64,000 bases of DNA from assembly GCF_022832975.1 (NCBI RefSeq), contig NZ_CP094846.1, positions 958,501 through 1,022,500 of the forward strand. Reading direction: 5' to 3'. The translations under genes were made by a program, and so were the position numbers. The notes below the pieces were generated by a model that had not been told where the DNA came from, did not search any database, and saw only the letters and a program-made list of their open reading frames with translations. Positions 16,349 through 24,259 of this stretch are shown piece by piece (the stretch's first letter is position 1; the number at the start of each line of letters is the position of its first letter). The DNA is from Ornithobacterium rhinotracheale (GTDB lineage Bacteria > Bacteroidota > Bacteroidia > Flavobacteriales > Weeksellaceae).

Positions 16349-17293
16349 ATGCCACGATTTATATTAAATGACGAAACAAAGGCCAACTCTTACGGCTTTA
16401 AGATAAAGACTAGCGGTATCAGTCTGGAGCGCTTCTCCGCAAACCCTGTAATGCTTGACGGGCATAATCCGTCCAACCTTTCCGTCATAGGTCAATGGAA
16501 AGAAATTAAGACAGAGGACGGAAAGCTCTCCGCTGACACCGATTTTGATACAGAGGACCAAAATGCGGCGCTCATTGCAGGCAAGGTAGAGCGCGGCATT
16601 ATTAAAGGGGCTAGTATGGGCATTGCCTTTCAAAAGAAAGATTTAAGACTAGAAAATGGAGAGCTGATACTTTCGGCGTGTGAGCTTTTGGAGGCATCTA
16701 TTGTTTCCATTCCTAGCAACGCCAACGCTTTACGCCTGTATGTAGACAATAGACTTTTGACACGCGAAGAAGTGCAGAACCTATGCCTATCTATTGAAAA
16801 TAAAGAAAATTTTAATCCAGAACATATGAAAAAAGTACAATTAAGCACAGCTGCCTTGCTCATCTTAGGGTTTGCGGCAGCACAAGAATTAGGCGCCGAA
16901 CAAATCAACGAGGCGGTGCTGAGCTTAGATAAGCAAAAGAAAGATTTAGAGGCAAAACTTCAACTTTCAGAGGAAAAAGTACAAGCCTATGAGAAAAAGA
17001 CCAAAGAGGAAAAAGACAAAGCCATTGTCCAAATGGTATCTCTTGCCGTGAAGCAGGGCAAAATCACGGCGGACAAACATCAGTCTTTTGTGGATTTAGC
17101 CCAGCAAAATTTTGAGCTGGCCAAATCCGCGCTTGATGCCATTCCAGCTAAACAAAACTTTTCGCCCGAGGTGAAAACGCCAACCGGAGCCGTTCAAACC
17201 ATGGAAGAGTTTCAAAAATTGAGTTTAACGGAGCAATTGGCGTTTAAACAATCTAATCCAGAGGGCTATAAAGCTATTTTAAAACAACTTTAA
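16349..17293 (+). CDS. Prohead protease-scaffold fusion (Mu gpI/Z-like)
   Basis: 314 residues from the ATG at 16349 (MPRFILNDETKANSYGFKIK); the frame is open upstream but that region is the divergent promoter spacer. Residues 1-150 form an HK97/herpes-type prohead protease: the DGHN region supplies a His, KGASMGIAF the nucleophile Ser, and LLEASIVSIPSNANAL follows. The rest is a charged coiled scaffold (about 200-250 rich in Lys and Glu). An in-frame ATG at 16826 sits exactly at the domain boundary and could yield a separate scaffold, as gene Z within gene I of Mu. Confidence 0.8.
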   Translation: MPRFILNDETKANSYGFKIKTSGISLERFSANPVMLDGHNPSNLSVIGQWKEIKTEDGKLSADTDFDTEDQNAALIAGKVERGIIKGASMGIAFQKKDLRLENGELILSACELLEASIVSIPSNANALRLYVDNRLLTREEVQNLCLSIENKENFNPEHMKKVQLSTAALLILGFAAAQELGAEQINEAVLSLDKQKKDLEAKLQLSEEKVQAYEKKTKEEKDKAIVQMVSLAVKQGKITADKHQSFVDLAQQNFELAKSALDAIPAKQNFSPEVKTPTGAVQTMEEFQKLSLTEQLAFKQSNPEGYKAILKQL

Positions 17294-17326
17294 ACCTCAT
17301 TTAAAAACAATTTAAAAACAGAATAT

Positions 17327-18208
17327 ATGGCAAAGAATTTTCCAGAAATATGGGAGGGCCGAGTGCGCCATAACTTAGAGAAAGGCGCAACGGCGGATTT
17401 TTTAGACGGCGTGTCAGAGCTTGACGGCGATGTAACGCAAATGGGTGAAAAAAATATCATCCATGTACCCACCACACAATTTGCACCGGAGGTGTTGATT
17501 AACAACACCACTTATCCGCTTGCCGTGCAAGAATACACCGATGACGAAGTAGTTATCAGTTTGGATAAATACCAAACCAAGCCCACCAAACTCACCGATG
17601 ACCAAATTCAAGGTGCGAGCTACCAGCGCATCGATGCCATTACCAAAGCACAAACCAACTCCATTGGAGCAAGGAAAATGAAAAAAGCCTTGCACTCCAT
17701 CGCACCACAACAAAACGAGCCTACCAAAGGGAATATCGTGTTAGATATTGCCGATGATTCTGTGGGGTGTACTTATGAGGATTTAGTAAACCTCAAAGAC
17801 AAATGCGATGCCGCCGAGTGGCCAGAAGAAGGCAGAAGATTGGTGCTTTGCAATAAGCACTGGAACGCCCTTTTGAAAGATAGAAAAAACTTCGGCGACC
17901 AGTTGGTCAATTACAAAACAGGCACTGTATCACCAGTGATTGCCGGCTTTGAGATTAAGAAATACATTGCCTCGCCGCACTACAACGCCAGCAAGGAGAA
18001 AAAAGCCTTTGGCGAAGTGCCATCAGGGGGCGACAAACCCGCATCCGTAGCCTTTGTTTTAGACAATACGGCGAAAAAAACAGGCATTACCAAGCAGTAT
18101 TTTTCCGAAGCAGGAAAAGACCCAGAGAACCAAGCCAATTTGCTCAGTTATCGTCATTATTTTATCGCTACGGCAATGGAAGATAAATGGCGTGCGGCTT
18201 TAATCTAA
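17327..18208 (+). CDS. Major capsid protein
   Basis: 293 residues, directly after the protease/scaffold gene. It has HK97-fold features: an N-terminal helix, an E-loop-like region with LSELDGD and VPTTQFAPEVL, the spine helix around TNSIGARKMKKALHSI, and a C-terminal beta segment with AGFEIKKYIASPHY. Position, length and the absence of any other candidate identify it as the shell protein. A strong hairpin terminator follows at 18218, consistent with the high expression needed. Confidence 0.85.
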   Translation: MAKNFPEIWEGRVRHNLEKGATADFLDGVSELDGDVTQMGEKNIIHVPTTQFAPEVLINNTTYPLAVQEYTDDEVVISLDKYQTKPTKLTDDQIQGASYQRIDAITKAQTNSIGARKMKKALHSIAPQQNEPTKGNIVLDIADDSVGCTYEDLVNLKDKCDAAEWPEEGRRLVLCNKHWNALLKDRKNFGDQLVNYKTGTVSPVIAGFEIKKYIASPHYNASKEKKAFGEVPSGGDKPASVAFVLDNTAKKTGITKQYFSEAGKDPENQANLLSYRHYFIATAMEDKWRAALI

Positions 18209-18217
18209 AAAGGATGT

Positions 18218-18246
18218 AAGGGCTAAGCCTATTTAGCCCTTTTCCT
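18218..18246 (+). terminator. Terminator after the capsid gene
   Basis: AAGGGCTA (18218-18225) pairs with TAGCCCTT (18234-18241) and is followed by a T-rich run. It probably limits read-through from the capsid to the tail genes. Confidence 0.7.
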
Positions 18247-18275
18247 TTAATTATTAATTATTTAAAAACAATCAA

Positions 18276-18683
18276 ATGGAACCTATATTTAAAGAAAACC
18301 CACAGCTTGATGTGGTGTATAAGACTTCCGATGGAAAATATTTTTATACAGAAAACGACGCTAAAAACTACGCCTCAAATTTAGAGGACAAAAAGGTTAA
18401 AAAATTAATGCGTGGTAATGATACCTCAAAATCAATTTTAAAGGTGGTATCACAGATATTGAACAATGCGGTTGAAGATGCAAGTGAAACCGAAGAGAAA
18501 CCTAAAACTCAAAACTCTGAATTAAACGAGAAAATTCAAGAGTTAAAAACTTTGGAATTAGTCAAGTCAAATTACAACCAAATGAAATCTTTGGTTAAAT
18601 ATTTTGATTTGAAAACAGAAGACCAAAAAGCAGAGACTTATATCAAAGTCTTAGAAGAATATAAACAAAAAATCTCTCAATAA
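18276..18683 (+). CDS. Hypothetical phage structural-region protein
   Basis: 135 residues. The N-terminal 45 residues (VVYKTSDGKYFYTENDAKNY) form a small motif found repeatedly in Bacteroidota phage head-tail regions; the rest is helical and charged. It lies between capsid and sheath, and its last base is the first base of the sheath ATG (TAATG), indicating coupling. Role unknown; a head-tail adaptor is possible. Confidence 0.55.
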   Translation: MEPIFKENPQLDVVYKTSDGKYFYTENDAKNYASNLEDKKVKKLMRGNDTSKSILKVVSQILNNAVEDASETEEKPKTQNSELNEKIQELKTLELVKSNYNQMKSLVKYFDLKTEDQKAETYIKVLEEYKQKISQ

Positions 18684-19864
18684 TGAACGGCGTTAAATTT
18701 ATCAGAGAAAACGGCGGACTGGGCAGAACCCTTGCCAGTGAGGACGCTACCTCCGGACTTATCGTGTACGGCGAAACAGCCGTGGAAAAAGCCCTTATTT
18801 TGTCGGTGGAAGAATTGGAAGCACTGGGGGTTTCCGCCACTTCGCACCCTGTTTTGCATTACCAAGTGAGCGAATTTTTCCGCATCAATTTAGGGGCAAA
18901 ATTATACATTCAATCCGTGGAAAGCTCCGACCAAAACTACACCGAGGTGAAAGTCCTCCAAAACTTCGCCCAAGGGAAAATAAGGCAAATTGCCGTGTGC
19001 GACTTCAAAACGCCTAGCGCTAATTTGCAAGTGTGTGTAAAGAAATTGCAGGAGGTAGCCTCAGAACTGGGCAAAAGAATTACCCCGCTTTCTGTTTTGC
19101 TTTCTTTGAAAATCGAAAGCGCAGAGATGACCTCACTTCCTGATTTGCACACTATGGAGAGCGACAAAGTGAGCGTTATCATCGGGCAAGACGGCGGTGG
19201 GCGTGGCAACTTTTTGCACCAAACCAATCCATCACTTTCCTGCATTGGGACGACTCTGGGGGCTCTTTCCAAAGCCAAAGTTCACGAGAGTTTGGGCTAT
19301 GTAGAGCGTCAAAACTTGGTTTCTTCTACTTACGACAAAGCTCTCACAGGCGATGAGTGGCGAGCCTTAGAACTAGATGTACCTGCCTTTTGTGATGGCT
19401 CCAAGCTCGGAGATTACACGCCTCAGCAATTGGATAGCCTAAACGATAAAGGCTACATATTCCTCACGCAATATGCTGGAAACGCTGGCACTTACGCCAA
19501 CGATAGTTTTACAGCAACGGCCTTAAATAGTGATTACGCTTACATTGAAAACAATCGCGTTTTGGATAAAGCCATTCGGGAGGTAAACCGTGTATTAGTG
19601 CCTAAAATTTCGGCACCGGTTTACATTGACCCAGATACAGGCTATTTGGAAGCGGCCAATGTGGCAGCCTTAGAAGCCCTTTGTGATGAGCCTTTGGACG
19701 AAATGAAACGAAATGGAGAGCTTAGCGGTTACCGCGTGTACATTGACCCACGCCAAAATGTCTTGCAAAAATCCAAGTTGGAAGTGGTCATCAAAGTGGT
19801 TCCCGTGGGAACACTTAGACAAATTGAAGTGAAAATCGGTTTAACATTAAACTTGAATAATTAA
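18683..19864 (+). CDS. Contractile tail sheath protein
   Basis: 393 residues. The pattern fits the DUF2586/phage sheath family: the N-terminal GLIVYGETAVEKALILSVEE, a central Gly-rich loop IIGQDGGGRGNF, VHESLGYVERQN, and a C-terminal domain with the lineage-typical IENNRVLDKAIREVNRVL and YRVYIDPRQNVL, ending in a strand that forms the handshake between subunits. Its presence shows a myovirus-like contractile tail. It is followed by a structured 164-bp spacer and then the tube gene. Confidence 0.85.
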   Translation: MNGVKFIRENGGLGRTLASEDATSGLIVYGETAVEKALILSVEELEALGVSATSHPVLHYQVSEFFRINLGAKLYIQSVESSDQNYTEVKVLQNFAQGKIRQIAVCDFKTPSANLQVCVKKLQEVASELGKRITPLSVLLSLKIESAEMTSLPDLHTMESDKVSVIIGQDGGGRGNFLHQTNPSLSCIGTTLGALSKAKVHESLGYVERQNLVSSTYDKALTGDEWRALELDVPAFCDGSKLGDYTPQQLDSLNDKGYIFLTQYAGNAGTYANDSFTATALNSDYAYIENNRVLDKAIREVNRVLVPKISAPVYIDPDTGYLEAANVAALEALCDEPLDEMKRNGELSGYRVYIDPRQNVLQKSKLEVVIKVVPVGTLRQIEVKIGLTLNLNN

Positions 19865-19940
19865 AAACTTGCAGGAGTAGCATATATGACTTATCACTCT
19901 ATATGTGAAGTAATCGGCAGTATACGAATATAATTATATC

Positions 19941-20002
19941 AACAAAGCACTAACGGTTTTTAAGGTGGATAAGCACAAAAGTTTTTGCGTGAGTGCTTTG
20001 TT
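19941..20002 (+). other. Long inverted repeat between sheath and tube genes
   Basis: AACAAAGCACT (19941-19951) is perfectly complementary to AGTGCTTTGTT (19992-20002), an 11-bp stem with a 40-base loop, followed by a short T-rich stretch. A smaller hairpin (CATATA 19881-19886 with TATATG 19900-19905) lies just upstream. The spacer 19865-20028 has no convincing frame. It may act as an attenuator, mRNA stabiliser or RNA gene. Confidence 0.5.
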
Positions 20003-20028
20003 ATTTTGAAAATGAAAAGTAAAAAATT

Positions 20029-20463
20029 ATGGCAATAGAATTAGAACCATTAATCAACGGCCGAGAATACGGCTGGGCAGATATTATTTGCAATATCGGC
20101 GGTACGCCAGTAACAGGCATCAGGGCTATTAAATACGAGGAAGAGCAGGAAAAGGAGAATGTTTACGGCGCGGGGCGGTATCCGATTTCGAGAGGCTACG
20201 GACGCGTAAAGGCCACTGCCAGCATCACGCTTTTGGCAGGCACGGTGCTAGCGCTTAAAGCTAAGGCTCCGAAAGGACAACTCCACCGTATTGCGCCCTT
20301 TTCTATCACCGTGAGCTATCAGCCCGACAACCAGCCGCTGGTAACGCATATCCTGAAAAACTGCGAGTTTAAAAAAGCAGGCTTCGATTGGAAAGAGGGC
20401 GATATGAGCAAAGAGGTAGAGCTGGAATTGATTATTTCTCACATTGTAGACAAATCAGTTTAA
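20029..20463 (+). CDS. Tail tube protein
   Basis: 144 residues, beta-rich, with the typical opening about placing a tube subunit (INGREYGWADIICNIGGTPV) and alternating strands to the end. Located directly after the sheath gene and before the tail assembly chaperone, the universal order of contractile tails (sheath, tube, chaperone, tape measure). Length matches Mu gpM-class proteins. Identification is from order plus fold appearance. Confidence 0.8.
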   Translation: MAIELEPLINGREYGWADIICNIGGTPVTGIRAIKYEEEQEKENVYGAGRYPISRGYGRVKATASITLLAGTVLALKAKAPKGQLHRIAPFSITVSYQPDNQPLVTHILKNCEFKKAGFDWKEGDMSKEVELELIISHIVDKSV

Positions 20464-20509
20464 TTACACTTTAAAAACTATTTAAACAACATTTAAAACG
20501 ATAAAAAAA

Positions 20510-20827
20510 ATGAACGAAACAATTTGCGGGCTAAGCCCAGAGGAAATAGAGCAACTCAAAGCCGAAAAGGGTGCTTTGGTGTTAGTTACGGTAAACTATG
20601 CCGGACAAGCTCAAAATGTGATTTTTAAAGAGCCGACCTTTCAGCAGTTGGAGGCGCTCTCAAAGATTAGCAAGAGCAATGAGATGAAAGCCGTGCAATC
20701 GGCCTATGCCAATTATATCGTAAAGGCAGACGAGGAAATAGAGCAGCGCGATATGCTCAAAGCCAAAGCCGTGGAGGCGCTGATGGCAAGAATGCAAAAA
20801 ACTACTGCCGAGGCAAAAAACTTGTAA
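20510..20827 (+). CDS. Tail assembly chaperone, short form
   Basis: 105 residues, acidic and helical (MNETICGLSPEEIEQLKAEK). Chaperones between tube and tape measure coat the tape measure during tail assembly; most are made in two forms by a ribosomal frameshift. Here the zero frame ends at 20827, four codons after GCA at the A-AAA-AAC slippery site. The long form continues in the -1 frame to 21018 (see next entries), so the final product is about 169 residues. Confidence 0.8.
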   Translation: MNETICGLSPEEIEQLKAEKGALVLVTVNYAGQAQNVIFKEPTFQQLEALSKISKSNEMKAVQSAYANYIVKADEEIEQRDMLKAKAVEALMARMQKTTAEAKNL

Positions 20828-20845
20828 GCTCGCTGCAAGGCGAGC
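20815..20845 (+). promoter_or_regulatory. Programmed -1 ribosomal frameshift site
   Basis: The slippery heptamer A AAA AAC occupies 20815-20821 in the correct phase (GCA AAA AAC). Six bases downstream a perfect 6-bp stem-loop begins (GCTCGC 20828-20833, loop 20834-20839, GCGAGC 20840-20845). The zero-frame stop is at 20825-20827. Heptamer, spacer and stimulatory hairpin are all canonical. Confidence 0.88.
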
Positions 20846-21018
20846 AACCCGAAAACGGAAGATGGCAAGCAGATGCTTTGATTAGGGCAAATTTTGGTGT
20901 AAACCCTGAAAATCTACAAGTAAGCGAGTGGAATAAGTTATATGCCCAAGCCCAATGGTTGGAAGAATGGCGTATGCAGAACCAAGCCGAATTGTTTTTG
21001 AAACTCTTCGGGAGCTAA
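20821..21018 (+). CDS. Tail assembly chaperone, -1 frame extension
   Basis: Open in the -1 frame with no start codon near its beginning, it reads LVSSLQGEQPENGRWQADAL to a TAA at 21016-21018 (65 codons). It contains NPENLQVSEWNKLYAQAQWL, the aromatic/helical pattern usual for the T portion of G/GT-type chaperones. It is expressed only as a fusion to the 104 preceding residues. The last bases overlap a - strand membrane gene that converges on it. Confidence 0.8.
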   Translation, partial: LVSSLQGEQPENGRWQADALIRANFGVNPENLQVSEWNKLYAQAQWLEEWRMQNQAELFLKLFGS

Positions 21019-21176
21019 TCATTCAAACAACGATTAGCAAAAACAATCATAGCATAAAAATACCAAAGCCCCCCAACAATAGGAAATGCAAAAACAAAAA
21101 AAATGCTCAAAATAAGACTAAAAAAAATGCTTACGAAAAAAGCATAACCTAATGGTGTGATTTTATAACCTTTCAT
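21015..21176 (-). CDS. Small two-helix membrane protein (antisense to the tail operon)
   Basis: 53 residues on the - strand, in the gap before the tape measure gene: MKGYKITPLGYAFFVSIFFS, then two hydrophobic helices through about residue 47, ending CLND. A perfect TATCTTTG promoter element on the - strand at 21194-21201 lies 18 bp upstream, so the gene is independently transcribed. Its stop overlaps the end of the frameshifted chaperone frame by two bases. This arrangement indicates a moron. Function unknown; lysogenic expression and superinfection exclusion are possible. Confidence 0.6.
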   Translation of the reverse strand: MKGYKITPLGYAFFVSIFFSLILSIFFVFAFPIVGGLWYFYAMIVFANRCLND

Positions 21177-21193
21177 AAAAACGAAACTTTTTA

Positions 21194-21201
21194 CAAAGAT
21201 A
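21194..21201 (-). promoter_or_regulatory. TAnnTTTG promoter (- strand)
   Basis: Reads TATCTTTG on the - strand, a perfect -7 element, 18 bp from the start of the small membrane gene. No clear distal TTG at ideal spacing. Confidence 0.55.
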
Positions 21202-21207
21202 AAAAAA

Positions 21208-23631
21208 ATGTCTTCAAATTCAGTAACATATCAAATTAATTTTACCGCCAATACGGAACCTATTTTTAATAAGATAGAAACAGGTTTCAATGGTGTGAAA
21301 AAATCAGTTGAGCAAACAAATAAAGTTTTTGGAGACTGCTATAAAGCATTATTATCGGTAAACTTAGCGGCCGATGGTATGAATGTTTTAAAGCAAAGTT
21401 TCGACAACCTAATTCAGCCCGGCGCTACACTGAACTCCCAAATGGCAGAGCTTTCGGCCATTACAGGCGTTACAGGCGAAGGATTAAAGGCTATTGAACA
21501 GGCCGCACGAGATACCTCCAAAACTTTTGGAACGGATGCCTCCGCCAATGTGGAGAGTTATAAATTGGTGCTTTCGCAATTAGACCCCGAGATTGCCAAG
21601 AACGCCGAGGCGATGAAGCTAATGGGCGAGCACATCAATGTTTTGTCCAAACAGATGGGAGGCGATACAGTGGCGGCTACCAATGTTTTGACCACTTCGA
21701 TGAACCAGTTTGGTATTTCTACCGAAAACCCCATCGAGGCGGCTAAAACAATGGGCGAAATGATGAATGTAATGTCGTCAGCGGCACAGGCTGGAAGTGC
21801 CGAACTTCCACAAATCCAGTCGGCTTTGGAACAGGTCGGGATGGTAGCCAAAACCACAGGATTAAGTTTTGAAGAAACCAATGCCCAAATTCAGATTTTA
21901 GATAAGGCCGGAAAAAAAGGAAGTGAGGGCGGTGTGGCACTCCGAAATGTTTTAACTACATTGTCAGAGGGGCGTTTTACTTCCAAATTGGCCGCGCAAG
22001 GTTTGCAGCAAGCAGGTATTTCGGTGGAGTATTTGGCCAATACCAGCATACCGCTTACCGATAGGCTGAAAACGCTGAGAAAAATCCAGAATGATACGGC
22101 GCTAATGACCAAAGTGTTTGGTAAGGAAAACATGGCGGCCGCGATTGCAATGATTAATGGGGCGGATGAAGCCGCAGAGCTTACGGAGCAAATTACAGGC
22201 ACCAACTCGGCCACAGAGCAAGCCGAAATTATTATGGGCAGTTATGCCGAAAAAATGGCAAGAGCAAAGGCTTGGGTGGATGATTTAAAAATAGGATTTT
22301 TTAATCTAATTGAGCCAATGGCTCCATTAACTCAACATTTTTTCTCTCTTGTAAATGCTTTGGGTGATATGTCCAGAGTATATATATCTGCAAAATCTGC
22401 TATAGAGGCTTTCTTTCCTAAGTTGTTTTTAAAAACTATAAAAACAGAAGAAGATACCATAGCTACCAATGCAAATACCACAGCAACCAATAGGAACTCG
22501 TTAGCCAAAGGGAGAATGGGAAACGCCTCACTTCTTTCCGCTATAAAGATGAAATCTATCAATGCACAAATGACTATCGGAGCCGTTTTAGCTAGAATAC
22601 AGGCAAGCGGTATTCGCTCGGTGGCAAGGGCTTTTTTGCAAGCTACTTTGGGGGCCACGGCCTTTCAAATTGCCTTAGATGCTTTAGGGATAGGGCTAAT
22701 TTTGGCAGCCATTGCCGCACTCATTTTTGGGTTAAAACATTTGTGGGAGAACTCACGCCGTTTCCGTGAGATTTTATTTGGAATTGGCTATGCAGGGCGT
22801 GCCGTGTTTCATAACATTGGTGTGGTTCTGCAGCGTGTATGGCAAAAAATCATCAAGCCCATATTTGACATTTGGTGGGAAACCGTGAGCGGGTTTTTCA
22901 CTTTTGCCTACGAGATGGGCTATAATTTTGCCGTGTCATTGGGCGAGTTTTTCGCTTGGCTGGGCGATGTTTTTACAGCGGTTTTTTCTGCGATATGGGA
23001 TTTTTCCGTGCAAGTTTTTACAGGCATTTTAAACATTTGCTCCGAGGCGTGGGCTTGGATAACGGATACATTCGGAGGCTTTGCCGCGTGGGTAGATGAG
23101 ACCATTTTAGGGACTTTAAAAAACATTTTTTCCAGTGCTTGGGATTGGGTGATGGGATTTGTCGACAAAATCGTAGGGATTTTTAGAAAAATTGGGGGCT
23201 GGCTCTCCGATACCTTTGGGGGTATTTTTTCCTCGGATGGAATGCTTAGTGTAAAAACAGAATATAAAAAAGGCGAAGAGGCCGGAGGAAAGAGTTTTGA
23301 CCGCGATAAAGCAGAACGGGAAAAGGACAAGCCCCAAGAAGTGTCCATCGTGGAGGATAAAAAGAATTTATTTGACCTTAAAAAAGGAGGTCTTACACCG
23401 CCTACGGTGGGCGGTATTGCCGGCGAAAAAGCCAAGAAGAAAAAGAAAAAAGGCGGTAAAGAGCATTCCGATAGTGGCAATAAGGTGCAGAGCCTTACGG
23501 TGGGCAAGTTTATGGACAACCTAAATGTGTATATGAACACTACGAATGGCATTGATAAAGAACAACTTGTACAACAGTTGAAAGAAGTATTTTACACTAC
23601 GGTGGCGGATTTTACAGGTGCCACAAATTAA
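21208..23631 (+). CDS. Tail tape measure protein
   Basis: 807 residues, by far the longest phage gene here, directly after the frameshifted chaperone. The N-terminal third matches the phage tail TP901 core: LNSQMAELSAITGVTGEGLK, MNQFGIS and GLSFEETNAQIQILDKAG. Hydrophobic membrane-like segments follow (about 480-520 ALDALGIGLILAAIAALIFG and later Trp/Phe-rich repeats), as needed for ejecting DNA through the host membrane. The C-terminus is Lys-rich. The length sets the tail length. Confidence 0.88.
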   Translation: MSSNSVTYQINFTANTEPIFNKIETGFNGVKKSVEQTNKVFGDCYKALLSVNLAADGMNVLKQSFDNLIQPGATLNSQMAELSAITGVTGEGLKAIEQAARDTSKTFGTDASANVESYKLVLSQLDPEIAKNAEAMKLMGEHINVLSKQMGGDTVAATNVLTTSMNQFGISTENPIEAAKTMGEMMNVMSSAAQAGSAELPQIQSALEQVGMVAKTTGLSFEETNAQIQILDKAGKKGSEGGVALRNVLTTLSEGRFTSKLAAQGLQQAGISVEYLANTSIPLTDRLKTLRKIQNDTALMTKVFGKENMAAAIAMINGADEAAELTEQITGTNSATEQAEIIMGSYAEKMARAKAWVDDLKIGFFNLIEPMAPLTQHFFSLVNALGDMSRVYISAKSAIEAFFPKLFLKTIKTEEDTIATNANTTATNRNSLAKGRMGNASLLSAIKMKSINAQMTIGAVLARIQASGIRSVARAFLQATLGATAFQIALDALGIGLILAAIAALIFGLKHLWENSRRFREILFGIGYAGRAVFHNIGVVLQRVWQKIIKPIFDIWWETVSGFFTFAYEMGYNFAVSLGEFFAWLGDVFTAVFSAIWDFSVQVFTGILNICSEAWAWITDTFGGFAAWVDETILGTLKNIFSSAWDWVMGFVDKIVGIFRKIGGWLSDTFGGIFSSDGMLSVKTEYKKGEEAGGKSFDRDKAEREKDKPQEVSIVEDKKNLFDLKKGGLTPPTVGGIAGEKAKKKKKKGGKEHSDSGNKVQSLTVGKFMDNLNVYMNTTNGIDKEQLVQQLKEVFYTTVADFTGATN

Positions 23632-23641
23632 ATCAAAAAAG

Positions 23642-24259
23642 ATGATAGATTTAAATATTCAAGCTGATAGCAGAGGACTTAAAAGCGCGGGCGTGAATGC
23701 TTTATTTCGTTTTTCGATGGAGAACGCTCAGCCTTTGGAAATCAAAAAAGGTGATGATTACAACTTTGCCGAGCTAAAAGAGCTGGAAAACCGCCCTTGG
23801 ATTACCACATTGAAAATACGAGGCACAGCGGGCGAGTTTGAGTTTTCAGAAATTATCATCAGCCTAACGCAAGAGCGTAACATTGTAACCACGCCTTTGC
23901 AAGGGCGCGACGGCACCATTAAAGAGTATATTTCCGATGGGGACTATTCTATTACTCTTGATGTGGCTATTTTACCGCTTAGCGCGGTAGCACAGGATGA
24001 TGAAAGTACTTTTGCCATTGCCGAAAATCATTACCCCGACGAAGAAATTAAGCGCCTACACCGCCTGCTCTTAGAGAAGCAAGCCCTCGAGGTACAGAGC
24101 GATTTTCTAACGCTTTTTGATATTAAATCCGCCGTGGTAAAAAGCTACTCCTTGCAGCAGGAAACACATAGCAACCGCCAAAGTTTGCAAATTCAAATGC
24201 TCTCCGACAGGGCTTATGAGATTAAACAAATACAGCAGGACAATGTTAAAGTTAAGTAG
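23642..24259 (+). CDS. Phage tail/baseplate protein (DUF6046-like)
   Basis: 205 residues from the ATG at 23642 (MIDLNIQADSRGLKSAGVNA), chosen because it follows the tape-measure stop by 10 bp; an in-frame start at 23618 would overlap that gene. Beta-rich, with GTAGEFEFSEIIISLTQERN and GRDGTIKEYISDGDYSITLD. This resembles the DUF6046 proteins located between tape measure and LysM/gpD in Bacteroidota phages. Probably a distal tail or hub-adaptor component. Confidence 0.6.
   Translation: MIDLNIQADSRGLKSAGVNALFRFSMENAQPLEIKKGDDYNFAELKELENRPWITTLKIRGTAGEFEFSEIIISLTQERNIVTTPLQGRDGTIKEYISDGDYSITLDVAILPLSAVAQDDESTFAIAENHYPDEEIKRLHRLLLEKQALEVQSDFLTLFDIKSAVVKSYSLQQETHSNRQSLQIQMLSDRAYEIKQIQQDNVKVK

Noticed and set aside
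20955..21152. 65-codon + strand frame between chaperone and tape measure
   Set aside because: It overlaps the well-supported -1 frameshift extension and the - strand membrane gene, and its composition (Lys/Asn-rich, low complexity) is that of antisense to hydrophobic codons.
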